The position numbers were made by a program, and so were the translations under genes. The notes under the pieces are model-generated. The model ran no database searches and had not been told where the DNA came from. It saw only the letters and a list, made by a program, of their open reading frames with translations. Below, piece after piece: positions 35,798 to 46,357 of a stretch of DNA of 64,000 bases. Source of the DNA: Cucumis sativus (lineage: Eukaryota > Streptophyta > Magnoliopsida > Cucurbitales > Cucurbitaceae); assembly GCF_000004075.3 (NCBI RefSeq), contig NC_026660.2, forward strand, positions 5,766,001 through 5,830,000, read 5' to 3'. The stretch's first letter is position 1. Each line of letters starts with the position of its first letter.

Positions 35798-36040
35798 TTA
35801 AGAAAATGGTAAAACTCGAACTAGGAAACCACATGCAATGGTCTGAGTAAGCATAAGACTATTGAATAAGGTAGAGGTTGGCCTTCGACCAATTTGGACC
35901 TGGGAAGAAAATAGTTTGGGTTTTAAAGCCCAAACTAATGACTTTTTTTTCTTGACCACAATCAATGATGAGATTGAGGTTAGACCTCTCCATTTTAATA
36001 AATGGAGCCTATTATAAATGCATATATTGAGCATCGTAAG
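35798..36040 (-). repeat. Decayed dispersed repeat with a perfect hairpin
   Basis: TAGTTTGGG (35912-35920) and CCCAAACTA (35929-35937) form a perfect 9-bp hairpin with an 8-base loop, nearly the same as the one at 5237-5259. The minus-strand frame includes ALKPKLFSSQVQIGRRPTST. This looks like repeat-derived translation, possibly part of an LTR, rather than a gene. Confidence 0.35.
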
Positions 36041-36574
36041 TTTAAATTTAATTATAAATACACGATAATGACTTTATAAGAATAAGTTTATTTTGATTAT
36101 TAAAACTCATACTACAACCAAAATCATTTACTGGCTCATATAAATAGTATAAACTTTCATATAAATAGTAGGAAAAAGAAAAAGTCAAAAAAGTCCATAA
36201 AAAGAGAAATTGATAACTAATACACTTTTTATTTTTATTTTCAAAAGTAGCATATTTTTCTAAAACTCGTAAACTGTTTTTTTTTTCTGTCAATTTCGAA
36301 TGAAATTGGCCATTGAAATTTTAAGAAAAAATTAAATAAAATTTGGAAAAAAATTGAAAAACATGAGATTCTTATTTAATGTCGATCAAGATGCACCGAA
36401 AGTAAATTTCACCACTGGGAAAACAATTTTACGAGTTATGAAAAGAAATGTGTTAGTTTTGAAAACGAAAACCAAGTAGGCTACTTTTGCGAATTTCTCC
36501 ATAAAAGGGGTATTTGCGAAGTTATCCTTCCTCTTCGATTCTCTCAGAAATCCAAAACTCGAAGCTCTACGACA
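36041..36574 (+). other. Upstream region of SDE2
   Basis: A/T-rich DNA, with leader-like CTTCCTCTTCGATTCTCTC just before the SDE2 ATG. No TATA box stands out. Confidence 0.45.
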
Positions 36575-39500
36575 ATGGAGACCCGCGAAAATGTCGAGAT
36601 TTTCAATCTCTTCGTGAGGCTGTTAGATGGCAAAACCCTAGCTCTGAAATTGACGTCCCCTTACGTAGACGGCCATGCCCTCAAGCACCGTCTCTTCCAG
36701 ACCACTGGAATTCCCCCAAATCACCAGCGTCTCGTCACCGGCAGCCGCCAGATCGAGAACGATTCGGTTCTCTCATGTTCCGGTGACCCTTCAGGAAGAT
36801 TTCCTACTGTACATCTTCTTCTCCGGCTTCTGGGAGGCAAGGGAGGGTTCGGATCGCTGTTGCGTGGGGCGGCGACGAAAGCGGGGCAAAAGAAGACGAA
36901 TAATTTCGATGCTTGTAGGGATATGAGTGGGAGAAGGTTAAGGCATGTGAATGCTGAGAAGCGATTGGAGGAATGGAAGGCGGAGGAGGAGGAGAGGAGG
37001 TTGGAGAAAGTGGCTGAGGAGTTTCTGAAGAAGAAAGCGAAGGTGGGGAAGAAAGGGGTTGGGGATTCTGCAGCTCAGAAGTATGTTGAGAAGTATAGAG
37101 AGGAATCTGCTCGTTGTGTGGCTGAGGTCGAGGAATCCGTGAGAGATGCGGTGATGAAGGGAAAAAGAAAGGCTGGTTTGATGGCCAATGGTGCAGACGC
37201 CAAAAAGTTGAAGATCTGGTTAGTTTCTTGCTTACCCTTCTTCTTTGATTTGTTTTATCATGTTATATTAGCTTGCAAACTGCCTTCAAGCTTTTATTTC
37301 TTATCATAAAGAGTGAATAGGGGCATACTTAATCACCAATCAGGCTGAAATTTGATGGAGCTTTATCAATCTTTTGTTTATTTTAGTACCATAGAAACTA
37401 AGAGCGTTTGGATTGATTTCTACTTCCTTCTGAAGTTTTCTTTCCCTTTTAGATTTCCTCATTTTTCTTGCTGTTTCCTATTGGATTGGCTTGTTCAAAT
37501 GATCAACCTCTTAAGATTATTCTATAGTGAGTGTTTTGTTTATATAGTTCGTTGTTGAAATTGCCACCTCAAAAACATTTTTGAAATGTTCCTATGCAGC
37601 CCATCACTTTTCCTTCAGTTGTAGCATCCTTCCTAGTTCTTATTAGAGCCTACTGCTGGGATATTTGTGATGAAAGAATTGGAAGAATTTTCCCTAACAA
37701 GGAACACTAATACAACAGGTTCTTTTATGCTATGGATCATTATGGTTGTAACTAGGTGTAAATGCTTCCCTCTCACCCTCACTATAGCTCTTCTTCCCTC
37801 CGTTCCAATTGAAAAGGGTTTTTGTAGATTCCTTTTTATGGTTTGGGGTTCCCTCTTTGTAATTTTATACCCTGGTCAGCCTATCAAATAAGAAGTGGAC
37901 GATGGATAACCAACAAAGAATTACTGTCGACCAATTACAAAGAAGAATGTCTCATTTTACTCTCTCCTTGTTGTGTTTTTTGTTTTTTTGTTTTCTAACA
38001 ATGAACATCCTTGTCATCTATTTTCTCATTGTTCATATGCATCTCAACTTTGGTTAAAAATGTTTGGAACTTTTGGCTGATCTGTGGCCTTGCCAAATGA
38101 TATATTCAGTATCCTTTCCTTAGTCTTTGTGGGTCACTCATTTCAATTTTCATGGTGCCAAAAAGACTGTATGTTGGCTTTCAATTCAACATAATCTTGT
38201 TTTGGTTTCTTTGGTGTGAAAGGAACTCGAGATTTTGCAGGGACGTTTTTTCAACCCTCCACAGTTTTTTTGGATTTAGTTTAATTTTATTTGTGTAAGC
38301 ATAAGCACCCATTTAATGATTGTATTTTTTCCTCTTTGATTTCTAACTGGTGGGAGAATTATTTATAATCTGGAGATTTTTAAATGTAATGATTTCCTAT
38401 AACATAGCATTTTCTTATTAGCGTTGTGCAAATGATTATTTGTCTGCTAGGATGGGCAAGAGAAAAATGGGTGAAAGTGACAGTGACGATTCAGATGAGG
38501 ACGATGCTGAAAATGAAGAAGAAAGTGAGAAATCAGTCATCTTGAACGTTGGTCGATCTGATTTAAATAAGGACGCTGAAGGGAGTTCAGACTCCGTGAA
38601 CTATGGTAAAGCTGGAGACGGTTCTGGGGGATCCTCATGTGAAAGTGGATCTGAGGAAGAAAAGGACATGGCAGCGCAGGAAACCATGGAATTAGTTGGA
38701 AGCTCTAGTGAAAAAACACTTCAATCTGAACGTGTTGATGCGGTTGAAATGAATGATCAGACTACTCAGAGTGCAGTTTTATCGTGTCCAGAGGCTGTTG
38801 CTATTTCTGCCCATCAAGAAGATGAGGTTGTAAAACAGGATGCTCTTGAGGTTGAAATCGTAAACTCCGAAAATGTATCAGCTAATCATCAAGATACCTC
38901 AAATCCAAATAGTGGTGAAATTATTGAAGATTTGTCTACGCGTCCTGAACCAAATGGCTCTCCAGTGTCTAAGTTGAGTGACCATGACGAAACAACTGCA
39001 ACTGTGAGCAATCCAGAAATTCCTTTGAATTTTGATGATTTTAGTTCTGCTACCGAAATGGAGGTATGCTCAGGAAGTCCAATGATTATTTTTCTTATAC
39101 ACAATAGCTTTAATGTCAAATTTCCTTTCTCATTTAGGGTTATTTCATTAAAGAAAATCCTTTCTCATTTATTCTTCTGCTAGGAGGGAGGGAGGTAGGT
39201 AGGTAGGTAGGTTGCATTGCATCATTAAATTTTTTGGGCAAATTGCAAAAACCACCCTTAAATTAGGGTGATAATTGTCTTTATACACTCAAAATTTTCA
39301 GTTGCTAAAATCTTATACAAGTGCTGATATTAGACCCTCATACTTACATAATTGTAGAATAGTGACAAGTGAATGAGTTTGAGGGTTCAATTTTTATCAT
39401 TTGAGGGTCCAATTTCTTCTACTACCATAAGTTTAAGAGTCTAATTTTAACATATTTGGAAGTTTGAGGGCCCAATCCTTACAATTGAATGTTTGAGGGT

Positions 39501-40056
39501 GTAATTGCATCCCCCACCAAAAACTTCTCTTTTTTCTCTTTTGGATAAGAAGCAATTTCATTGATTGAATGAATTATCCTAAGATATCAATGGAATAATT
39601 TGCCCAAAAACTTCTCTTAAAAAAGACAAAATCTATATTCTAAACTTCTGTTCGTTGTTTGTCACACATGGGTAAATTCAGAAAATCTCTAGGGAGGCCA
39701 AAAGCTTATGTCCTGACATTATATATTCACAAGTTTTTTCCACGTTCTAAGGAGATTCTTATTAAATCTTTACTTTAATACACTCCATATTTCAAACTCG
39801 GAAGGGCTAGTAACTAATGTTATCGTTGTTTGCTCGTGTTAAATGTTACATTAGAGAGTGAAACTCAAATTGTTTTAACCTCGTATTATTGTTCCCTTTT
39901 ATGATCCAGGTTCTTGGTTTGGAAAGGCTAAAGTCCGAACTGCAAGCACGTGGCTTGAAGTGTGGAGGTACTTTACAAGAGAGGGCAGCAAGGCTTTTCT
40001 TGCTCAAATCTACCCCTTTGGACAAGCTTCCAAAGAAGCTTCTTGCCAGAAAGTGA
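36575..40056 (+). CDS. SDE2: SDE2-type genome-maintenance/splicing factor
   Basis: Three coding exons, 36575-37218, 38451-39063 and 39910-40056, give about 467 residues. The ubiquitin-like N-terminus (residues 1-88) ends in the invariant [10 protein letters not shown] motif. In yeast and human SDE2 a protease cuts after this GG (here after residue 88) to release the active protein starting with Lys. The conserved SDE2 domain follows ([20 protein letters not shown]), then a charged helix and a long acidic Ser/Glu/Asp-rich middle. The last exon encodes a SAP-like DNA-binding fold ([18 protein letters not shown], then [11 protein letters not shown]) ending [12 protein letters not shown]2 proteins act in pre-mRNA splicing of selected introns and in replication stress and telomere maintenance. 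Intron 1 contains a LINE fragment. Phases match at both junctions. Confidence 0.94.
37900..38380 (+). mobile_element. LINE reverse-transcriptase C-terminal (zf-RVT) fragment in SDE2 intron 1
   Basis: Plus-strand frames read [15 protein letters not shown], then [20 protein letters not shown], and later [11 protein letters not shown]. These are the ordered landmarks of the zinc-binding tail of plant LINE reverse transcriptases (an RV.RR block, a C.......HLF..C..A..LW block, and an IW.ERN.R.F block). Stops and frameshifts show it is dead. It is in the same direction as SDE2. Confidence 0.7.
39182..39212. repeat. GGGA/GGTA microsatellite in SDE2 intron 2
   Basis: Short GGGA units followed by four GGTA units. 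Confidence 0.8.
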
Positions 40057-40765
40057 ATGTAACTTTTTACCATTGTAACCCCTTTGACTTCTCTCCATAA
40101 ACTTGTAATGGAAATTAGGATGATCTTCTTGTATTTTCTTTACAATCTTTTTACCAATAGTGAAGTAAGTAGTCATTAGTTGTGTGAGTGTATGTGTGTG
40201 TCCTTGCACTTTTGATAGTTATAATAAACTAAAATGACATACTTTTCTTTTTTGTGTTTTTGTATTGGAGTTATTAATGGGAAATTGTAAATTCTTTAAC
40301 ACACGATTAGCGGTTGCTCTATAAAACTTATTATTGTAACTATTGTCGTATGACCAAACTCTCATTTTTGTATTATTAATCTCATCTCGAGTAATTGAAA
40401 AAACACAACACAATTTAATCAATGTGTATTTTAAAATCAATCTATTATTCTAGATGGACAATAAAATCAACAAGTCATGCCATAGATTTTTCTTCTCATA
40501 TATATAGATGTTATGTATGTAAAAGCAGATTTATCAGGAAGTTTTGAACAACAAAGAAAATGATTTCCATTTTAAGAAGTAGAAAAATGATTTGAAACAT
40601 AATTTGTTAATGAGAAAGGGTTGGAACGGAAAAGCATTAATTTGTAGAAATGGTTATTAGTTTAGTTTTCGTTTGGGTATATACTTATTTGGTGGCGCAT
40701 GGTATAGTGAGTTGAATTTGAAGTTCAAAAGGGAAAAGAGAAGGAATAATAAAAGAAGGAAGAAA
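40057..40765. other. Region between SDE2 and the RMF-like gene
   Basis: These genes converge, so this holds both 3' untranslated regions. A/T-rich with no further feature recognised. Confidence 0.5.
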
Positions 40766-43700
40766 CTAAAGAAGCTGCTGAGAAATTCGGATAGAAACCA
40801 CCTCTCCGTTTGCTCCGGCTCTCATGGCTTGATATTTCACGTGAACTCCTGCATTCGCCATACAAATTCCACACCTCAAATCTCAATCAACCACTGTACT
40901 ATGCTATGCTGTATTCTAATAATTTATATTACTAATCAATGAATTCAAGAAGTTGGGTTATTGGGTTATGTTTAAGAGTGGTTTGTTCGGATGAAAATGA
41001 TACTTTTTTTTCTATATTTTATAGGACTCGGACTTGTTTAGATTGGCTTTTAAAAGTAATAAAAAGTTCTTGAACACCTAAAAAGTTAATTAAAACATAT
41101 TGGAAAATGTTTTATTTACAAATATATTTTTGCAGTGTTTGTTATGAGTGACTTTTGACGGGGCTATAATCACTTTTTTTTGTTAAAGTCACCATAATTT
41201 TGAAATAGTTAAAATCACTTATGTCATTTTTAAAATCTTCTTAAACATACTTTTAAGCATTTAAAATCAATTTTGATAATATGAAAATTACAAGTATAAA
41301 ATTGAACATTTTGCATGAGGCAAGAGTGTGTTTTAAAAGAATTTTAAACATGATAAAAGTTTTAATAATTTCAAAATCAATCTTGAACAAAAGTGCTTTT
41401 GTTCATATTACTGGACACCTTGAAAATATTTTTAAAATATAGAATCAATAACCTTATTTCTAAATGCTTATAATTAAGTTTTTAAAAATTTATTTTTATT
41501 AAAATCACTTATTTTAAGTACTTTGAAGTAAAACGCTTCTTCTACGTCCATCTTTAATAGAATACCAATTTAATTTTTTTTAATCTACCATGTTTCTAGA
41601 ACCCATCTTATTATCGAGTGGACGGAAGACTAAGAAAATTCTTTAAGAAAAATGTTTTTTAAATGATTAAAAGTAATTTTCATCGTATTTGAGTGTCATA
41701 TAAAAATTGGAGGTGATCAATTTACCTTCGTTGTCTTGCAAATAGGTATTTACAGCAACAGCGTTGAGAGTAATCATTGCCTTTGGTTGCCAATCAGTCC
41801 GATTTCCTGTCCATGACTTCAGATCCAGTAATCCTGTTCAATTCATTTGGGAAAAATCTCATCATATTGTTCATAATTCAATCTCTTGAATTAGCTCAAT
41901 TTCTCTTGACGTAGAACAATGTCTTGTAATAACATTCAACATCTAAAAACTTAATGGAGGTTGCAGGAATTTGAACTCAGTTCTTGTGTCGTATTAATTT
42001 GTAACACGTTAAACCACTAGGCTTAGGTTAATTGTAGAAATTTAGCATGTTTCACCATCTAAACAACTAAGCACACTTTAAATTTACTTTTCATGTATGG
42101 TACCTAAATTACTAACTTGGGTGAAGAGAATGTACTATTCCTGCTTGTGTTATACCTGATGTTGAAGAGTCTTCCAGGTGCTTGACATCAAAAATGGCCC
42201 CTGAAGCTGACTCTGTAGGCTTTCTGATATCATGAGAACCTACAATCTGATACTCCCAACTACCATCTTGGTAACCTTCATTTAGGAACAGCTCTATGTG
42301 CCTAGCATCCAACGTCTGCATTGTTCCTACATAATAATAGTAGCAAGGTCAGCAATAGCCAATTGTAGATAATTTTCTGCAGCTACATATCCACTATTTA
42401 CAATTTTGAAATACGAATTCTTTGATGATGAGGTTAGATTGAGTTCTTATATGGGCATGTTTCTATTTACGATGAACTAATGCTGATTAGCAGATGAATG
42501 GGTATGTGCTCGGTACCATCCACTTTCCTATGGTATTGGAAATCAAGATTTAATTTATTTTCAATGAAATTTGGAAGTGAATAAGCTAATGAGTTCCTCA
42601 ATTCTTGTAAACATAGTATGGGATACCAACTACTAGAATGATACAACTGCAGGCTAAGATCTTGCAATATTTAACATAAAGAGGTTCCTATACGTGGGGT
42701 GCTTACCATCACATGTATTCAGGTCGCAAACGGGACAACGAACAAGTTGCAGATCTGCCACATTAATCCATTTGGAATATAAACTTACTTGAGAAAAGGT
42801 TAAAGGGAGTATCAAGTTATAACAGCAATTGAAAGAAAATGTCAAAAACATTTAGCAAGCTTGATACCAGCTATCCAGATCCCAGTTTTAACATTGTGCA
42901 ATACACAACAACCGGACTCCAATGTGTTATCCGTTGAATCCTGTTTTGGGATTTTCATTTGGGAGCCTAGCCTTTCTGATAGTAGTGCTACTGAAGAATC
43001 TAGGAAAAATGCCCCAATTCGCATCCAATCTGATTTCATTGAAATGAATAAACGATGTGGTAAAGAAGCAAACCACAATTCAATAGTAAATTGGAATCAG
43101 GATCACTATATATCTACTAGGTAAGATTGATAAACTGATAATAAGATTAGACAGTAGCCGTGGATCAACAGGTCCTTGACATTTTTTGTGGTTAAGTACA
43201 ACAGGATGCCAAATTACTATAAGGAGTTAAGTGGAATCAAAACCACTCACCTAGATGTTTCTCTGGCTGCCGGAAAATGTAAGAGTGGCTTCCGTCTGGA
43301 ACACAGGTCATTGAATAGTTAAGCAAACGCAATACGCATTCACCATAGCAGGAATACAACTGGGAGAACTTGAATCCAATCCTTACCGAAGGCAGAAACG
43401 TAGAGTTTGATCCATTTGAAGGCAGTATGTTGAGGAGCAGGGACCTGAAGATCACGTAGGCAAACATACTTCCATATGCTGTCTTCCATGACTGAACGGT
43501 AAAACCACCGGCTAGTAGCCGCAAGCATCATTAAAGATCTTCCATCCAGAAACTTTGCTACCTCTGTCCAAACGTCCGCGTCGTACCTGTCATGTTTGTT
43601 CAAGGAAATTCATACGGAAGGTTAAATTACATACTGATCCTCAACTTTGTTTCCGATGAAACAGTCAAACTGTCGGAAACAATTTATACTTTCTATGATT

Positions 43701-44781
43701 CATCAATCTTAATCCCGATCAACCCAAGTTAAGCCAGACTAATGGCTGAATAAACAAATGAACTTTTGATTACTGAAACTGATATATCAACTGATTTAAA
43801 ATTGAATATGTAAACATAGAACAAACGTCCTTTTTAAATCATATATGTAGAACCAAAAAACATAGAAGTAAAGAAGATTACCAGGGCACTCGGAATACTT
43901 AATGTGAACAAAAGTAAGAAATGTACTACTGAAGTAGCTATAAATTGAAAGAGTCCTGAATTTTCTTCGATCATTGTGACAAGCAAACAATTAAACTATA
44001 CTGAAAATTTCGCAAAACTAATTATAATACAAGAGTTCCAGAAAGTGTTTATCAACGTGTCGCGGTTTTCAACAAAGATTTTCACATTCAGTTTGCACAT
44101 CCTAAAATCACGAATAAACGTTTCTTCTTCACAATCTTCTCCTGATGGAGAAAACGAACAAATTCACTCTGCGTAGATTTAACTCTGCAGACGTTCACCT
44201 TGAGCTTCGTAATCTCACAGAAAAAACTCTAGTTATTCATTTCTTTCTATTTCAAAGTCCTCAGCAGTACAAAACAGATGCGAACTACACAATCGAGCTC
44301 AGAGAGCTTAAAGTCGAGAAAATAACTTTGCATCTCATTTTCGTGAACTAAGCAATTCAATCACTTCTAGCAACTTAAATTTGAATTTCCTAATTATCAG
44401 TATACTAAAAAACACATAGGCATTTACCTCTACAAGCAGACACATGTTTACGCGCGAACTCGTATCAGAATCGAAATTGCGTACGAACAGCGACTATGAG
44501 GATTGAGACAGAAAGAGGAAGAGAACGAACCAGCAGGAAGAGGAGGATGCAGAGGATGAAGCAGAAGAATGCGCAGTAAGAAAAGCGGAACGAGGAGAGC
44601 TACAAGAATGAATGGGCTTAATATCTCTCCGCATTCGCTTTACCATTCCTTCCGGCTCTGCAGCAACAACTGGATTTTTTGGCGAAGATCGCTTCGTCAT
44701 TTTTGCACGTTCCATGGAAATGGATTGAGATCGCGTAACCACTCGATCTCTCGCTGAGGCAATGCTCAGTTTCTTCCCCAT
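40766..44781 (-). CDS. F-box protein, RMF/At3g61730-like
   Basis: Eight coding exons on the minus strand: 44531-44781, 43387-43586, 43251-43295, 42868-43029, 42707-42754, 42156-42326, 41726-41833 and 40766-40848. They give about 355 residues with consistent phases. The N-terminus is Ser-rich and basic. The F-box is near residues 86-125 (DVWTEVAKFLDGRSLMMLAA, then RWFYRSVMEDSIW). Later landmarks are GSHSYIFRQPEKH, WMRIGAFFLDSSVALLSERL, the cysteine-rich LQLVRCPVCDLNTCDG, MQTLDARHIELFLNEGY, LDLKSWTGNRTDWQPKAM, and the end GEVVSIRISQQLL. This matches the plant family that includes At3g61730 (reduced male fertility), a presumed SCF adaptor; orthology is from memory. The last exon is 877 bases from its neighbour and is easily missed. 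A SINE-like fragment sits between exons 6 and 7. Confidence 0.88.
41960..42030 (-). repeat. tRNA-derived SINE-like fragment in an F-box gene intron
   Basis: On the minus strand, TAAGCCTAGTGG (42014-42025) resembles an A box. GTTCAAATTCC (41966-41976) resembles a B box. The spacing is tRNA-like, but no stems for a full tRNA can be drawn. Confidence 0.5.
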
Positions 44782-44863
44782 GGACGTTGTTTAAATGCAG
44801 AGCCTCTATTTTGTTTCTGTTGCTTAGAGATTCAAAAAAAGCTCCCCTCATTCTCAAACTTCG

Positions 44864-44874
44864 CTATTTATATA
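44864..44874 (-). promoter_or_regulatory. TATA box of the RMF-like F-box gene
   Basis: GTATATAAATA on the minus strand, about 85 bases upstream of the start codon. A start of transcription about 30 bases downstream would give a leader of about 55 bases. It would exclude the out-of-frame ATG at 44851. Confidence 0.7.
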
Positions 44875-44879
44875 CGCGG

Positions 44880-46090
44880 GAAACACAAATTTTCCGCTTT
44901 CTCTTTTTTTTAAAAAAAAATATTTAAAATATTAAATTAACATAAACAATAAATTATAGTAATATTAATATTATTACATTTAAATGTAACTCATAAGTGT
45001 AAAAGAGTAAATGCACTATACTATACTATTTATGTTTCATTTTTTCTAATATTGATAGAAATGTAACATGTCAACAAAAATGAATGTTTGTGTCGTAAAA
45101 AATAAAGGAAACTTATAAAAAATAGTACGACAAAATATAGCAAAATTTATCAACATTAATAGACAGTGATTATTCATTTCTATTAGTGATAAAATTCAAA
45201 ATTTTACTATAATTGGTAAATATTTTAATTTATTTTTCTATTTTTAAAAATATTTTAATTTATTTTTTATTTTTAAAATAAATAAATTAAATGATATTAG
45301 TAATAAAATTTGTTATACGGTAAATATTTGATAAAATCTACTATTTTTAAAAAATTTCCAAAATAGAATGTCTAAACTATGAATTTTTATTATACACCTC
45401 TCTTATATTAATTTTGTGTTGAATAGCTTATTTGTGTTGAATAGCTTATAGGTTTTTAGTTTTAAAATTATTTAGTAAGTTCCAAATATTTGATTCTGTA
45501 TCCTATAATTCCTCATTAATATTTTTAATTTTGACAATTTTAAAAGTTGTTTAAGTCACTAATTTCAACTTTTCATTTTAAAAGTGGAGAACAATTACAT
45601 GAAGTTTCAAAGATTAAATTTGTAATTCAACAATCAAACTTTTCTTCAAATTTTAGAATGTTTAACATTCAATTTATTTTATAGTTAGAATGTAGTCATC
45701 ATAATTTAATTAGAACTCTCCTAATCCATTTGCATTGCAAAACACAAACATTTTCACGATTGGATCTTAACATTTTGATTACTATTGATTTGTGAATAAT
45801 GATCTAACTTGTTGTACTAATTCCACCACTCATTCAAAATTAGAATAGAAATTCAACAAATAAAATAACAGGAACGATATTTTTCTTTCAATTCTTTATA
45901 GAACCAAAGAATTATATGCTTCAAGCCTTCAACTAACAAGAAAAGTAGTACAATAATGTTACAGAAACTTTACAAGTTTAACTTTCAAATGTAGCAAAAT
46001 GGAAAAATTAGAAAGATTAGGGGCCAAAGATGGCATAAAATAAACACTATTTAAAGAAAGGGACTTTTTTTTATATAGAAAAAAAAAATG
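44880..46090. other. A/T-rich DNA between the RMF-like and ATX genes
   Basis: Very A/T-rich with no conserved frame. It includes an 18-bp perfect tandem duplication (TTTGTGTTGAATAGCTTA) at 45413-45448. Confidence 0.55.
45413..45448. repeat. 18-bp tandem duplication
   Basis: TTTGTGTTGAATAGCTTA occurs twice without a gap. Confidence 0.9.
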
Positions 46091-46357
46091 CCTCATAAGC
46101 CTATGCATAGCATCCAAAGAGCCGCAGATTGAATTTACACTTTTATTCCACCTACGCTACGAATTGCTATACAAATGGTGGGGGTACACAGGGAAGAGTG
46201 AAGAGCGGAATGACTATACCAAAACAAGTTGCCTTTTAATTTCTTTCTTTTGAAGAGAAAAAAGAATGTAGCTGCTCTCCTAAAGAGGTTGCAGAGGAGA
46301 TGTAGCAAAAGAATTAGATTTGGTTTGATTTGAAGTAAGTTGGGTCCGAGTTAAGTG

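Noticed and set aside
44618..44851. Upstream ORF overlapping the start of the RMF-like gene
   Set aside because: The TATA box at 44864-44874 predicts that transcription begins downstream of its ATG.
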